Source of the DNA: Paracoccus sediminilitoris
GTDB lineage: Bacteria > Pseudomonadota > Alphaproteobacteria > Rhodobacterales > Rhodobacteraceae
Direction of reading: 5' to 3'
Assembly: GCF_003259195.1 (NCBI RefSeq)
Contig: NZ_QJPK01000007.1
Location: 1-64,000, forward strand
Length of the DNA stretch: 64,000 nucleotides
Each line of letters starts with the position of its first letter. Within the stretch, counting starts at the first letter, position 1. Position numbers and translations under genes: made by a program. This document shows, piece after piece, positions 19,205 through 27,829 of the stretch. The notes beneath the pieces are model-generated. The model saw only the letters and a list, made by a program, of their open reading frames with translations. It was not told the origin of the DNA and searched no databases.

Positions 19205-20586
19205 CCCGTGACGCCGCCATCGCCGCGACACAAAGCTATTTCGACAGCGGTCGCTTTCAGGCCGACCTGGCGGGGCTGGTCGAATATCCGACCGAAAGTC
19301 AGAACCCCGAGGCCCGCGCCGAGCTTTATCGCTATCTGCATGACGCGATGCTGCCACGGCTTGAGGCCTTGGGCTTCGACTGTTCCATCCACGACAACCC
19401 CGACCCGCGCGGCGGCCCGCTGTTGATGGGCAGCCGGATCGAGGATCCCGCGCTGACGACCGTGCTGACCTATGGCCATGGCGACGTGATCCGCGCGCAG
19501 ACCGATCAATGGCGTCAGGGGCTGAAGCCTTTCCGCCTGATCGAGGAGGGCGACCGGCTCTATGGCCGCGGCAGCGCCGACAACAAGGTCCAGCACCTGA
19601 TCAACATCGCCGCGCTCGAGGCGGTGATCGCGGCACGCGGCAGCCTTGGCTTCAACGTCAGGATCGTCATCGAGATGTCCGAGGAGGTCGGCTCCTCGGG
19701 GCTGGCCGATTTCTTCCGCGCCCATAAGGACGCCCTGTCGGCGGATGTGCTGATCGCCTCGGACGGGCCGCGGCTGCAGCCCGACGTGCCGACCATCTTC
19801 ATGGGGTCGCGGGGCGGGGTGACCTTCGATCTGACGCTGGACCTGCGCGAGGGGGCGCATCATTCAGGCAACTGGGGCGGCCTGCTGGCCGATCCGGCGA
19901 TGATCTTGGCCCATGCACTGACGACGATCTGCGATCGGCGCGGCCAGATCCGCATTGCCGAATGGCGCCCCGACAGCCTGACCCCCGCCATCCGGCAGGC
20001 GCTGGACGGGCTGCCCATCGAGGATGCCGCAGGCCCTGCCGTGGACCCTGACTGGGGCGAGGCCGATCTGACCCCCGCAGAACGCGCCTATGGCTGGAAC
20101 AGTTTTGCCATTCTGGCGATGACCGCGGGCGTTCCCGAAGCCCCCGTCAACGCCATCGCCGCCCATGCCCGCGCCACCTGCCAGCTGCGCTATGTCGTGG
20201 GCACCGACCCGCAGGACATCCTGCCCGCCCTGCGCCGACATCTGGATGCGCATGGCTTCGAGGACGTGCAGATCACCCCGCATGACCGCGGCTTCTTCAA
20301 CGCCACGCGGCTGGACCCCGACCACGAATGGGTGCGCTTTACCACCGCGTCGCTGGAACGCAGCGCCGGTCGCAAGCCCCATGTGCTGCCGAACCTGGCG
20401 GGATCGCTGCCCAACGACAGCTTCACCGATATCCTGGGTCTGCCGACGGTCTGGGTTCCCCATTCCTATCGCGGCTGTTCCCAGCACGCCCCGAACGAGC
20501 ATGTGCTGAAATCGCTGTCGCGGGACGCGCTTGGGGTCATGGCGGGGCTGTGGTGGGACATTGGGGACCAGCCGCCGGCGGCATGA
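19201..20586 (+). CDS. M20-family metallopeptidase (dipeptidase/carboxypeptidase type)
   Basis: A 461-residue zinc peptidase. The metal-site motifs are visible: YGHGDV (His ligand), GRGSADNK (bridging Asp) and MSEEVGSSG (catalytic Glu and ligand). An inserted dimerisation domain follows, and the C-terminal His lies in [17 protein letters not shown]. It shares ATGA with ggt, so the two are co-translated. Most likely it splits the dipeptide left when the gamma-glutamyl group is removed (for example Cys-Gly), but substrates of this family vary widely. Confidence 0.88.
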   Translation: MTRDAAIAATQSYFDSGRFQADLAGLVEYPTESQNPEARAELYRYLHDAMLPRLEALGFDCSIHDNPDPRGGPLLMGSRIEDPALTTVLTYGHGDVIRAQTDQWRQGLKPFRLIEEGDRLYGRGSADNKVQHLINIAALEAVIAARGSLGFNVRIVIEMSEEVGSSGLADFFRAHKDALSADVLIASDGPRLQPDVPTIFMGSRGGVTFDLTLDLREGAHHSGNWGGLLADPAMILAHALTTICDRRGQIRIAEWRPDSLTPAIRQALDGLPIEDAAGPAVDPDWGEADLTPAERAYGWNSFAILAMTAGVPEAPVNAIAAHARATCQLRYVVGTDPQDILPALRRHLDAHGFEDVQITPHDRGFFNATRLDPDHEWVRFTTASLERSAGRKPHVLPNLAGSLPNDSFTDILGLPTVWVPHSYRGCSQHAPNEHVLKSLSRDALGVMAGLWWDIGDQPPAA

Positions 20587-21064
20587 TCTCGGCCGCGAAC
20601 CGGGCGCCGACCCAATCAGCGGCGCTGGCTCGCGGGGGGGCGGGTTGCCCCATCGCCATGCGGCCGGCACGACGGATGACCTGATGCATTGGCGCGATCA
20701 ATCACGTGCCGCGACAGACCGCGCGAGGGACGCGCGGTCCCTTCGCGGGCGTCGCCCTCCTCCCCCGTGCGATGAACCCGGAGGCCGGGGATCTGGGGAT
20801 CGGGAGCCCCAACCTCAACGGTGACATAGTCCAATCCAGTGGTCCGGTGTACGCCATGCTTCACGGTGCGACGCACCTCATGTCCTGTTGCGCCGGGCTG
20901 AAGCTCGACTCCATCGTGGTCATGGGGCGTTCCTGCGTGATCGACCAGGCGTGGATATGATCGGCGCGGACCACGCTGGTCACCTTGGTCTACAGCTCCC
21001 CGCGTCAGCGTGGGCGTCAAAACCCGCGATCGGGCCATTTGGATAAGCTGATCCACCAGGGGCC
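20587..21064. other. Intergenic stretch, no gene recognised
   Basis: Frames on both strands here are short or have shadow-like composition. A 62-residue plus-strand frame from about 20772 has no ribosome site and no family I know. The stretch separates the peptide operon from an IS427-type relic and may be DNA left by a deletion between mobile elements. Confidence 0.35.
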
Positions 21065-21430
21065 GGGACTGAACACTCGGCACTTTGGGCGGCCAGGCCC
21101 ACCATGATCCGGGCGAAGACACCGTGTTCGTGGCTGCACTCGGACCAGTGGTGTTTGCCACTCACCTCCAGCGCTTTTACCAGTCGAATGGGGTCTTGGC
21201 GGGACCACATTCATTCGGTCCGTCACACCAGCGCAAACCATTGCGATTGATGAAGATTATGCCGCTGAGGACGCGACGATCCTCAACGCGTGGCTTGCCA
21301 TGGCTTTAAAAAAGAAGGGCTCAAACCGCGCCATCTGCGCCTCGCTCAGCCAGAAAGGGTTGCTCATCGATCAGATCTCCTCGCGGAGCCTAAATCACGC
21401 CAACAGCCTGAAATCAATGGCTCTGGAACC
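21065..21430 (-). mobile_element. Truncated IS427-type element (right end and orfA relic)
   Basis: The right end, read inward from 21430, is GGTTCCAGAGCCATTGAT, 16 of 18 bases the same as the right end of the copy at 8815-9654, followed outside by TA. From 21367 leftward a broken orfA reads MSNPFWLSEAQMARFEPFF, then in another frame SKSHGKPRVEDRRV and INRNGLRWCDG, then FARIMVGLAAQSAEC after two stops. The rest of the transposase and the other end are gone. Confidence 0.8.
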
Positions 21431-21510
21431 TAACTGTCAATAACAGGGTCCTGACTTAGCAGTGGTTGCAGTGGCTGTGATCGCGTTTTCCAAGCTGTCT
21501 AGCCAGTAAC

Positions 21511-22629
21511 TCACGCGTTCCGAAGGCCAGCAAGGTGCCTGCGATCTTCCACGGTCGACAACAAGATTGCAGCGACCAAGCCGATACTGGCACCAAGCAG
21601 TGTGTCGATTATTCGTTCGGCAATGATGTGCGGACCTGCGCCGTTGGTGGCGGCAAGTTCAGTCATCAATAACGCCATCGGCGTGACAAAGATCTGACCG
21701 AAGACATAATTGACACCGATCGTGACCTCTGTGGCGATCTGCAGCAGCATGATTAGCCCGATAAGGAACCATGTCGACGGTTGCTGGCTCAAAAGCGCCC
21801 ATGCAAGAAGCGCCCCGATCAACGTGCCTGCCATACGCTGCAATGCCCGGTGCAACCTGACATGTAAATGCGCGCCCTGCATAACGGCCAGCGCGCCCAT
21901 CGCTCCCCATGCCGGATGCGTGGCTCCGGTCTGATGGCAGACAATGATCGCCGCACCGGCCGCGACGCTGGTCCTGCAAGCGGCACCGACATGTTCGCCA
22001 ATTCTGATAAAGGAAGGGTCGGGGAAGGGATTGCGCGGCAGGGGGTGACGCTGTCTTTCCAAGAGGGCGCAGATCAACAGCGCCAAGGCGGCAACCGCTG
22101 CTGTCGCGCAAGCGCGTGCCACGCCATTCTCAAATGTCAGCGGGGCTCGCGACATCGAAGCGCCTGCGGCAAAAATGAAGATAAGCGGGCCGGGCGCGCC
22201 AATCCCGGTGATGGTCGTGACGAACAAATAGCCGCCGCAGGCAAGCGCTAAAAGCAACATCTGAAGCGGAAAACTGGCGCCGGCTGCCACGGCCGCCGAC
22301 ATTCCCAAGACTGCCAAGATCTGGCAAAATGAGCAGAGCAGCACAATCCGGTTACGTTCGCCTGGCGGCGCGAAGCGACCGAACAATGCGACCATGGCGC
22401 CGAGTGCGGCAAACCCGATCAGTTCGGGCCTTGATGACAGATGAACCAGCGGCAACGCGATCCCGGCGGTTATCGCCGCCTGTCCGCCAGCAAGCAGTGA
22501 GTTGCGCAAGGACGGCTGCGGTGCAAGGTGCAGGCTTTCCCGGAGGCGGCTGCGACATACGAGGTCGCGGGCCGCATCGCGCCGCCGCGGCGCATCATCG
22601 CTCCGATCGGTTTCGACTGTCCGCATCAT
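21511..22629 (-). CDS. FUSC-family inner-membrane protein (aromatic-acid/efflux type)
   Basis: A 372-residue membrane protein. Two blocks of membrane segments (about residues 40-190 and 230-350) are split by a cytoplasmic stretch, as in FUSC/AaeB-like proteins. The second block carries the hallmark HPAWGAMGALAVMQG and RMAGTLIGALLAW. Family members help export aromatic acids, fusaric acid or other toxic organics. The gene follows a MarR-type repressor with 2 bases between (ATG 22629, AAAGG 9 bases upstream; GTG 22635 and TTG 22638 are alternatives), so it is probably the repressed target. Confidence 0.8.
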   Translation of the reverse strand: MMRTVETDRSDDAPRRRDAARDLVCRSRLRESLHLAPQPSLRNSLLAGGQAAITAGIALPLVHLSSRPELIGFAALGAMVALFGRFAPPGERNRIVLLCSFCQILAVLGMSAAVAAGASFPLQMLLLALACGGYLFVTTITGIGAPGPLIFIFAAGASMSRAPLTFENGVARACATAAVAALALLICALLERQRHPLPRNPFPDPSFIRIGEHVGAACRTSVAAGAAIIVCHQTGATHPAWGAMGALAVMQGAHLHVRLHRALQRMAGTLIGALLAWALLSQQPSTWFLIGLIMLLQIATEVTIGVNYVFGQIFVTPMALLMTELAATNGAGPHIIAERIIDTLLGASIGLVAAILLSTVEDRRHLAGLRNA

Positions 22630-22631
22630 CG

Positions 22632-23099
22632 TCACCAACCTTTCGTGTCATCAGCCGCCAGGCCGTCCAACTGCCGATCCAACCGGTCGATTGCATCAAG
22701 CAGTACGGCCAATTCCCCATCGTCCAGCGGCATCAATATCGCTTCTTCTGCGGCTGCAACTTCGCGTCGGATTTGCTCGACATGCGACTTGCCCTCCTGC
22801 GACAAGAAGATGAGCCGAAGGCGGCCATCCCGACTGTCACGGCGCCTGTCGATCAGGTTCCGCCTTTCAAGGATGTCCAGAACGCGCACGAGGCTGGAGC
22901 TGTCGACGCCCACCAGCGTGGCCAGTTCCTTCTGCGAGATGCCGCCTCCGGTCCGGTGCAGATGAACCAGCGGAATCCACGTCGCATCGGTCAAACCGAC
23001 TGCCGTCAAACGTGCGTCGAGAAAACGCCGCCAGCGGCGAGCCAAGAGGGAAAAGCGGATGCCGAACAAGGCGCGAGGGTGGTCAGGTTGATGAGACAT
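22632..23099 (-). CDS. MarR-family transcriptional regulator
   Basis: A 155-residue winged-helix regulator: GGGISQKELATLVGVDSSSLVRVLDILERRNLI is recognition helix and linker, followed by the wing RRRDSRDGRLRLIFLSQEG. It is first in a two-gene unit with the FUSC exporter and most likely represses itself and the exporter until an aromatic ligand binds. A 24-base near-perfect palindrome lies 21 bases before its start. ATG 23099 is chosen; an in-frame TTG at 23108 is possible. Confidence 0.88.
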   Translation of the reverse strand: MSHQPDHPRALFGIRFSLLARRWRRFLDARLTAVGLTDATWIPLVHLHRTGGGISQKELATLVGVDSSSLVRVLDILERRNLIDRRRDSRDGRLRLIFLSQEGKSHVEQIRREVAAAEEAILMPLDDGELAVLLDAIDRLDRQLDGLAADDTKGW

Positions 23100-23119
23100 G
23101 CCCCACAAATAGAGGTTTA

Positions 23120-23143
23120 TAGATTGGTTTGCAATTCAATCTA
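23120..23143. promoter_or_regulatory. Candidate MarR operator
   Basis: The 24 bases have arms TAGATTG (23120-23126) and CAATCTA (23137-23143) and a palindromic core TTGCAA (23129-23134). Only the two 2-base spacers break the symmetry. It sits in the promoter region of the MarR/FUSC unit, and the TTGCAA core is typical of MarR-family sites. Confidence 0.75.
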
Positions 23144-23163
23144 CATTTAGACCCTTATGCCAT

Positions 23164-24030
23164 TGACCTGAGCCCCGCATTCTCCTCCGGTTTGAGATAG
23201 AATCCGCTTCAAACCGAGGAGACGGAGGATGAAGCGATCGAGGTTCAGCGAGGAGCAGATCATTGCAATGCTGAAGGAGCAGGGTCGACGCACTGCGTCG
23301 ACGGGCTGCCGTCGCATCCACATCATGCTCGAACGCCAGGGGATCGTGATGAACCTCAAGAAGCTCAGGCGGCTCTACCGCGAGGAGAAGCTTCAGGTGC
23401 GCCGCCGGGGCGGCCGCAAGCGCGCCCTTGGCACGCGTCGGCCGATGCTGCTGCCGGATGCGCCGAACATCGGCTGGAGCCTCGACTTCGTCAGCGACGC
23501 GCTGACGGACGGACGCCGGTTCCGGGTGCTGGCGGTAGTCGATGACTACAGCCGAGAGTGCTTGGCGCTGGTGGCGGACACGTCACTGTCGGGGCATCGC
23601 GTCGTTCGCGAGCTCGACGCCGTGATCGCCCGGCGAGGCCGTCCCGCCATGGTGGTCAGCGACAATGGCACGGAGCTGACCTCGATGGCGGTCCTGTCCT
23701 GGTGGCAGCGCACCGGGATCGAATGGCACGACATCGCGCCTGGAAAGCCGATGCATCGAGCCATGTGTTCGCCACCGGTCCGAGGACCATGGCGAGGGGC
23801 TTCGTCGAGAGCTTCAGCGGGCGCTTCCGGGACGAGTTGTTGAACGAGACGTTGTTCTCGACCCTCGGCGAGGCCCGGCAGCAGATCCGCTCTTGGCAGG
23901 ACGATTACAATCACCTCCGCCCGCATTCCGGCCTCGGGAGCATGACCCCGGCCGAGTTTGTGGCAATGAAGGGGCTGGAAATGCGCGCCGCGCAGCCCCA
24001 GAAATCAACCCGCGGATTCTCCGAATGGCT
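23164..24030 (+). mobile_element. Deleted IS3-family (IS407-like) element
   Basis: The left end TGACCTGAGCCCC begins at 23164, followed by a leader and orfA at 23229. The element has lost its middle (end of orfA and start of orfB) and its right end. The limit at about 24030 is where similarity to orfB stops. It inserted about 20 bases upstream of the MarR operator. Confidence 0.65.
23229..24010 (+). pseudogene. IS3-family orfA-orfB fusion, frameshifted
   Basis: The first 18 residues (MKRSRFSEEQIIAMLKEQ) are the orfA N-terminus. They run straight into orfB (TGCRRIHIMLERQGIVMN, REEKLQVRRRGGRKRA) because orfA's end and orfB's start are deleted. The integrase core is largely present: NIGWSLDFVSDAL (Asp), MVVSDNGTELTSMA (Asp). 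Near 23750 the frame shifts within a scrambled 45-base stretch and resumes as GFVESFSGRFRDELLNETLF (Glu) and RPHSGLGSMTPAEF. It cannot make an active transposase. Confidence 0.85.
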
Positions 24031-24466
24031 GGAGGAGAGACGGGTCTCAGGTCAGCACAGCCGCACTGTCTTTGACGCGCAGGCGCATGGTATGGCGCTC
24101 CGCGTGATCGGATCGCTGGTGACCGACCCGCAGATGCGCCGCACTGTCGGCATCACCGAGGCGGAGCTGCGCGCCCTGGAGCAGGACGGCGTCCTGCAGC
24201 CCCGGACGCGCCTGCCCGGCGCGCGACTTCGCTGGCTGGAGGCGGATGGCCAGGCGCTCGTTGACGAGCTGAACGCGCTGGCCCACGCGAACCCCGGGAC
24301 CGCCAAATGGGAAACCGTTCAGAAAGCACAGGCCAACAGCAAAGTCTCCGTGGGACGCATCATCGCCGCCATCCGGGCGCGGCAGATCCGCGTCCATGCC
24401 CTGCCAGGCAACACGTCCTATCATGGGATCAAGGTCTGCCGGAACGAATTCGGGGCAATCGAATAG
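24029..24466 (+). pseudogene. C-terminal fragment of an unknown, possibly TniQ-like, protein fused to transposase
   Basis: The last part of the transposase frame continues without a stop into about 145 residues that are not IS3 orfB: ALRVIGSLVTDPQMRR, GITEAELRALEQDGVL, RLRWLEADGQALVDEL, VGRIIAAIRARQIRVHAL. The pattern (a helix-turn-helix-like GITEAELRALEQDGVL followed by a regulator-like helix) recalls the C-terminal region of TniQ-type transposition proteins, but that is a weak resemblance. It probably is the tail of a gene into which, or beside which, the IS inserted. Function unknown. Confidence 0.4.
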
Positions 24467-24556
24467 AGACCGCGCCAGATTCATCTGCTGAGAACGTGCA
24501 GATGAGGCGGAGCAGAAAATAGAAAGACACCGCGAGACCCCCAAGCTGGTGCCGGA

Positions 24557-24694
24557 TTATCCACAGGATAAAATTTTTGAGAATCATTACCTTACGGTGA
24601 TTCTTCTATTATGCTGTAAAAACTTCTTGACGCAGGGTGTGCACAGGAATGGGAAAACGTGCACTCTTATGCTTTATCGTCAATTTGACTGTAC
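24557..24694. other. AT-rich stretch with a DnaA box and a hairpin
   Basis: A perfect DnaA box TTATCCACA (24557-24565) is followed by the most AT-rich DNA in the region. An inverted repeat AGAATCA (24580-24586) / TGATTCT (24598-24604) lies within it. It separates the mobile-element scar from the tRNA-Arg gene. No gene is visible. Confidence 0.5.
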
Positions 24695-24771
24695 TGGTGA
24701 CCCCGACAGGACTTGAACCTGTAACCTGCCCCTTAGGAGGGGGCTGCTCTATCCAGTTGAGCCACGGGGCC
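24695..24771 (-). tRNA. tRNA-Arg (anticodon CCT)
   Basis: The reverse strand folds as a complete tRNA: acceptor GGCCCCG with CGGGGTC, D-arm GCTC...GAGC, anticodon stem GCCCC/GGGGC with loop CTCCTAA (anticodon CCT, reads AGG), T-arm ACAGG TTCAAGT CCTGT, discriminator A and an encoded CCA at the 3' end (24697-24695). It reads the AGG arginine codon, which is rare in high-GC genomes. Its 3' end faces the IS-scarred stretch. Confidence 0.95.
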
Positions 24772-24886
24772 GCCTTGCTGACCTTTAACGGGCGCCGCGG
24801 GGCTTTGGCAAGCGGCAGCTTGGTTATGGTTGTCGCTGCGCCATGGTTTCGCTAACATCGTCTGACCCATTTGAAGAACCGGTCCC

Positions 24887-25942
24887 ATGATCCCGACACG
24901 CCCGCGCCGACCTCTGACCCTTCGTGATGTGTCCGAGGCATCGGGTGTCTCGGAAATGACCGTCAGCCGAGTGCTGCGCAACCGGGGTGACGTGTCGGCG
25001 GCGACGCGCGAAAAGGTGCTGACCGCGGCCAAGATGCTGGGATATGTGCCCAACAAGATCGCGGGCGGGCTGGCCAGCCAGCGGGTGAACCTGATCGCAG
25101 TCGTCATCCCGTCGCTGTCGAACCTGGTCTTTCCCGACGTGCTGGGCGGCATTTCGGCGGAACTGGACGATACCGGGCTGCAGCCGGTGATCGGCGTCAC
25201 CAACTATTCCCCCGCACGCGAGGAGATGGTGCTTTACGACATGCTGTCCTGGCGGCCGTCGGGCGTCATCCTGGCAGGGCTGGAACACAGCAAGGCATCA
25301 CGCGCCATGCTGCAGAACAGCGGCATACCCGTGATCGAGATCATGGATGTGGACGGCGAAGGCATCGATACCCTGGTCGGCATCAGCCATATCCGCGCGG
25401 GCCGGGAAATGGCTGATCGCATTCTGGCTGCCGGCTATCGCCGGATCGGATTCGTCGGGACGCATATGCCCGAAGATCACCGTGCGCGCAAACGCCTGCT
25501 AGGCTTCGAGGAAGGGCTGGCGCGCGCCGGCGTCCAACTGGAGGCGCGGGAATATTATCAGGGCGGATCGTCCCTGCTGAAGGGGCGCGAATTGACCGAT
25601 CGGATCCTGACACGCGCGCCGGATCTGGATTTCCTCTATTTCTCAAATGACATGATCGGGGCGGGCGGGCTGCTGCATTGCATCGACAAGGGCTATGACG
25701 TGCCGGGCCGGATCGGGCTGGCGGGTTTCAACGGCGTCGATCTGCTGGACGGGTTGCCGATGCGGCTGGCCACGACCGATGCACGGCGCGTCGATATCGG
25801 GCGGCGCGCGGCGCGCCTGGTGGCGGGCAAGGATGCGGGCCCCGAGGATCGCATCATCGCGCTGAACCCGACCTTCATCCCCGGCGACACCATCCGCGAT
25901 CCGCAGTCGCGCCGCCCCCTGGACCGCGACATTCCGGGTTGA
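24887..25942 (+). CDS. LacI-family transcriptional regulator
   Basis: A 351-residue repressor. The N-terminal headpiece is typical: LTLRDVSEASGVSEMTVSRVLRN, then REKVLTAAKMLGYVPNKIAGGLAS hinge helix. A periplasmic-binding-protein-like effector domain follows (VIPSLSNLVFPDVLGGISAEL, DFLYFSNDMIGAGGLLH). The sequence resembles the GntR (gluconate) branch of LacI regulators. No sugar genes lie beside it, so its target is elsewhere or it has been separated from its operon. Confidence 0.88.
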   Translation: MIPTRPRRPLTLRDVSEASGVSEMTVSRVLRNRGDVSAATREKVLTAAKMLGYVPNKIAGGLASQRVNLIAVVIPSLSNLVFPDVLGGISAELDDTGLQPVIGVTNYSPAREEMVLYDMLSWRPSGVILAGLEHSKASRAMLQNSGIPVIEIMDVDGEGIDTLVGISHIRAGREMADRILAAGYRRIGFVGTHMPEDHRARKRLLGFEEGLARAGVQLEAREYYQGGSSLLKGRELTDRILTRAPDLDFLYFSNDMIGAGGLLHCIDKGYDVPGRIGLAGFNGVDLLDGLPMRLATTDARRVDIGRRAARLVAGKDAGPEDRIIALNPTFIPGDTIRDPQSRRPLDRDIPG

Positions 25943-25987
25943 TCGCGACGGCTTGTGGTAAGGCCCGCACGCCCCTATCTGTCAGCC

Positions 25988-26797
25988 ATGGATATTCCGT
26001 TTGTCAGCCGCCTGACGTCCCGCCGGCCGCGTATTGCGGTCATTCGCCTGTCCGGCACCATTGGTGGATCGGGAAGGGGGGGCGGTCTGAACGATGCGGC
26101 CCTGGCGCCGATGATCGAACGCGCCTTCCGCAAGGGCAAGCCCGTCGCGGTGGCGCTGATCGTGAATTCGCCCGGCGGATCGCCCGTTCAGTCATCCCTG
26201 ATCGCCGCCCGTATCCGCCGCCTGGCGGATGAGCGCGACATCCCCGTCCATGCCTTCGTCGAGGATGTGGCCGCGTCGGGCGGGTATTGGCTGGCCTGCG
26301 CCGCCGACCAGATCTGGGCGGATGACAGCTCGATCCTGGGATCGATCGGGGTGATCTCGGCCGGGTTCGGTTTCAACCAGCTGATCGAACGATGGGGAAT
26401 CGAACGGCGCGTCCACACGGCGGGGACGTCGAAATCGACGCTGGACCCGTTCCGCCCCCAGAACCCCGAAGATGTGGCGCGTCTGCATGCCATCCTCGAA
26501 CCCATCCACGAAGCCTTCAAGGCCCATGTCCGCGACCGCCGCGGCATGCGCCTGGCCGCCGATCGCGACCTGTTCACCGGCGAGTTCTGGGCGGGACGCC
26601 AGGCGGTTGACCTGGGGCTGGCGGATGGCATCGCGCATCTGGTGCCCAAGATGAAGGCCCTTTACGGCGACAAGGTGGCCTTTCAAGTCCATGGCATCCG
26701 CAAGCCCTTGTTCCGCCGTCTTGGCCTGTCGGCCGAAGCGCTGATCGACGCCGCCGAGGAGCGCGCGGCCTTCCAAAGCTTCGGCACCCGCGGATGA
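25988..26797 (+). CDS. S49-family serine peptidase (SppA-like)
   Basis: A 269-residue protein with the S49 core: IAVIRLSGTI, LIVNSPGGSPVQSSLIAARIR, the nucleophile Ser in VAASGGYWLACAADQIWA, and SSILGSIGVI. Enzymes of this family cut cleaved signal peptides in or at the inner membrane. I chose ATG 25988 (MDIPFVSRL); an upstream in-frame start at 25955 adds only a short unconserved stretch. No obvious N-terminal membrane helix is present. The stop overlaps a tiny membrane gene by ATGA. Confidence 0.85.
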   Translation: MDIPFVSRLTSRRPRIAVIRLSGTIGGSGRGGGLNDAALAPMIERAFRKGKPVAVALIVNSPGGSPVQSSLIAARIRRLADERDIPVHAFVEDVAASGGYWLACAADQIWADDSSILGSIGVISAGFGFNQLIERWGIERRVHTAGTSKSTLDPFRPQNPEDVARLHAILEPIHEAFKAHVRDRRGMRLAADRDLFTGEFWAGRQAVDLGLADGIAHLVPKMKALYGDKVAFQVHGIRKPLFRRLGLSAEALIDAAEERAAFQSFGTRG

Positions 26798-26913
26798 GCA
26801 TCCGCATCGTTCTTGTCTTTCTGCTGGTCATGGTGGCCATGGCACTTGTTCGCGGTCCGGCCTTTCGCCGGGCGCTGAGAAAATATCTGGGGATCGGACG
26901 TCGTGATCGTTGA
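26794..26913 (+). CDS. Tiny single-span membrane protein
   Basis: A 39-residue frame: one hydrophobic helix (MSIRIVLVFLLVMVAMALV) followed by a basic tail (RRALRKYLGIGRRDR). It overlaps the S49 peptidase stop by ATGA and the antiporter's GTG start by 11 bases, so it sits exactly in operon register. That spacing and the helix-plus-positive-tail pattern argue that it is a real small protein. Function unknown. Confidence 0.55.
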   Translation: MSIRIVLVFLLVMVAMALVRGPAFRRALRKYLGIGRRDR

Positions 26914-27829
26914 CATCTTGCTGGTGCTGGGCGGACTTGCCCTGCTTGTTCTGGGCGGTGACCTGCTGGTGAAGGGTGCTGTCAACCTGGCGCTGCGGCT
27001 GGGGATCACGCCTTTGGTCGTGGGCCTGACCGTGGTGGCCTTCGGAACCTCGGCGCCCGAACTTCTGGTGTCGCTTTCGGCGGCGCTTGGCGGGTCCAGC
27101 GGAATTGCCTTGGGCAACGTCGTCGGATCGAACATCGCCAACGTGCTGGTGATCCTGGGCTTTACCGCGCTGGTGTCGGTCGTGACGACCAAGGGTCATG
27201 ACCTGCGCGAAAGCTGGGCGATGATGATGGGGGCCTCGGTCCTGCTGATCGGGCTGGCGGCGACGGGCCGCATCGGCATGTGGGGCGGCATCGTGCTGCT
27301 GCTGGCGCTGGTGGCGGTGCTGTGGCGTCAGCTGTCCACGGGCCGCGTCGACGAAAGTGACGAGATCGAGGGCGCCGAACCGGGCGCCCGCGGCTTGCGC
27401 ATTGCCATCTGGCTGGGTTTGGGTCTGGTGCTGCTGCCCCTCGGGGCGAACCTGCTGGTGAACGGCGCCACCCAGATCGCGCAGGATTTCGGCATCAGCG
27501 ACACGGTGATCGGCCTGACGCTGGTGGCGGTGGGGACGTCCTTGCCCGAACTGGCGGCCTCGGTCGCGGCGGCGCTGAAAGGGCGGGCCGACATGGCGCT
27601 TGGCAACGTGGTGGGGTCGAACATCTTCAACATCCTGGCGATCCTGGGCATCACTTCGATCGTGTCGCCCCTGCCGATTCCGCCGGAAATGCTGCGCCTT
27701 GACCTGTGGGTGATGCTGGCCACCTCGGCCCTGCTGGCGCCGTTTCTGTTCAAGGGCATCGCGCTGACCCGCCCCGTGGGGGGCGCGTTTCTGGCGGGTT
27801 ACGCCGCCTATGTCTGGGTCCTTCTATGA
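26903..27829 (+). CDS. Calcium/sodium antiporter (CaCA family, YrbG type)
   Basis: A 308-residue membrane protein made of two inverted repeats with the alpha-repeat signatures: VVAFGTSAPELLVSLSAAL...GNVVGSNIANV in the first half and VAVGTSLPELAASVAAAL...GNVVGSNIFNI in the second. The Glu of each APEL/LPEL motif binds the transported cation. About ten membrane segments. The start is GTG 26903, inside the preceding small gene, and the stop shares ATGA with the next gene. Confidence 0.92.
   Translation: MIVDILLVLGGLALLVLGGDLLVKGAVNLALRLGITPLVVGLTVVAFGTSAPELLVSLSAALGGSSGIALGNVVGSNIANVLVILGFTALVSVVTTKGHDLRESWAMMMGASVLLIGLAATGRIGMWGGIVLLLALVAVLWRQLSTGRVDESDEIEGAEPGARGLRIAIWLGLGLVLLPLGANLLVNGATQIAQDFGISDTVIGLTLVAVGTSLPELAASVAAALKGRADMALGNVVGSNIFNILAILGITSIVSPLPIPPEMLRLDLWVMLATSALLAPFLFKGIALTRPVGGAFLAGYAAYVWVLL

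Noticed and set aside
20616..21161. A 181-codon minus-strand frame beyond the peptide operon
   Set aside because: Its start lies inside the IS427 relic and the rest has no domain, with shadow-like composition.
24695..24771. Integrated genomic island at tRNA-Arg
   Set aside because: No integrase gene and no duplicate of the tRNA 3' end is visible in the window, so only IS scars can be claimed.
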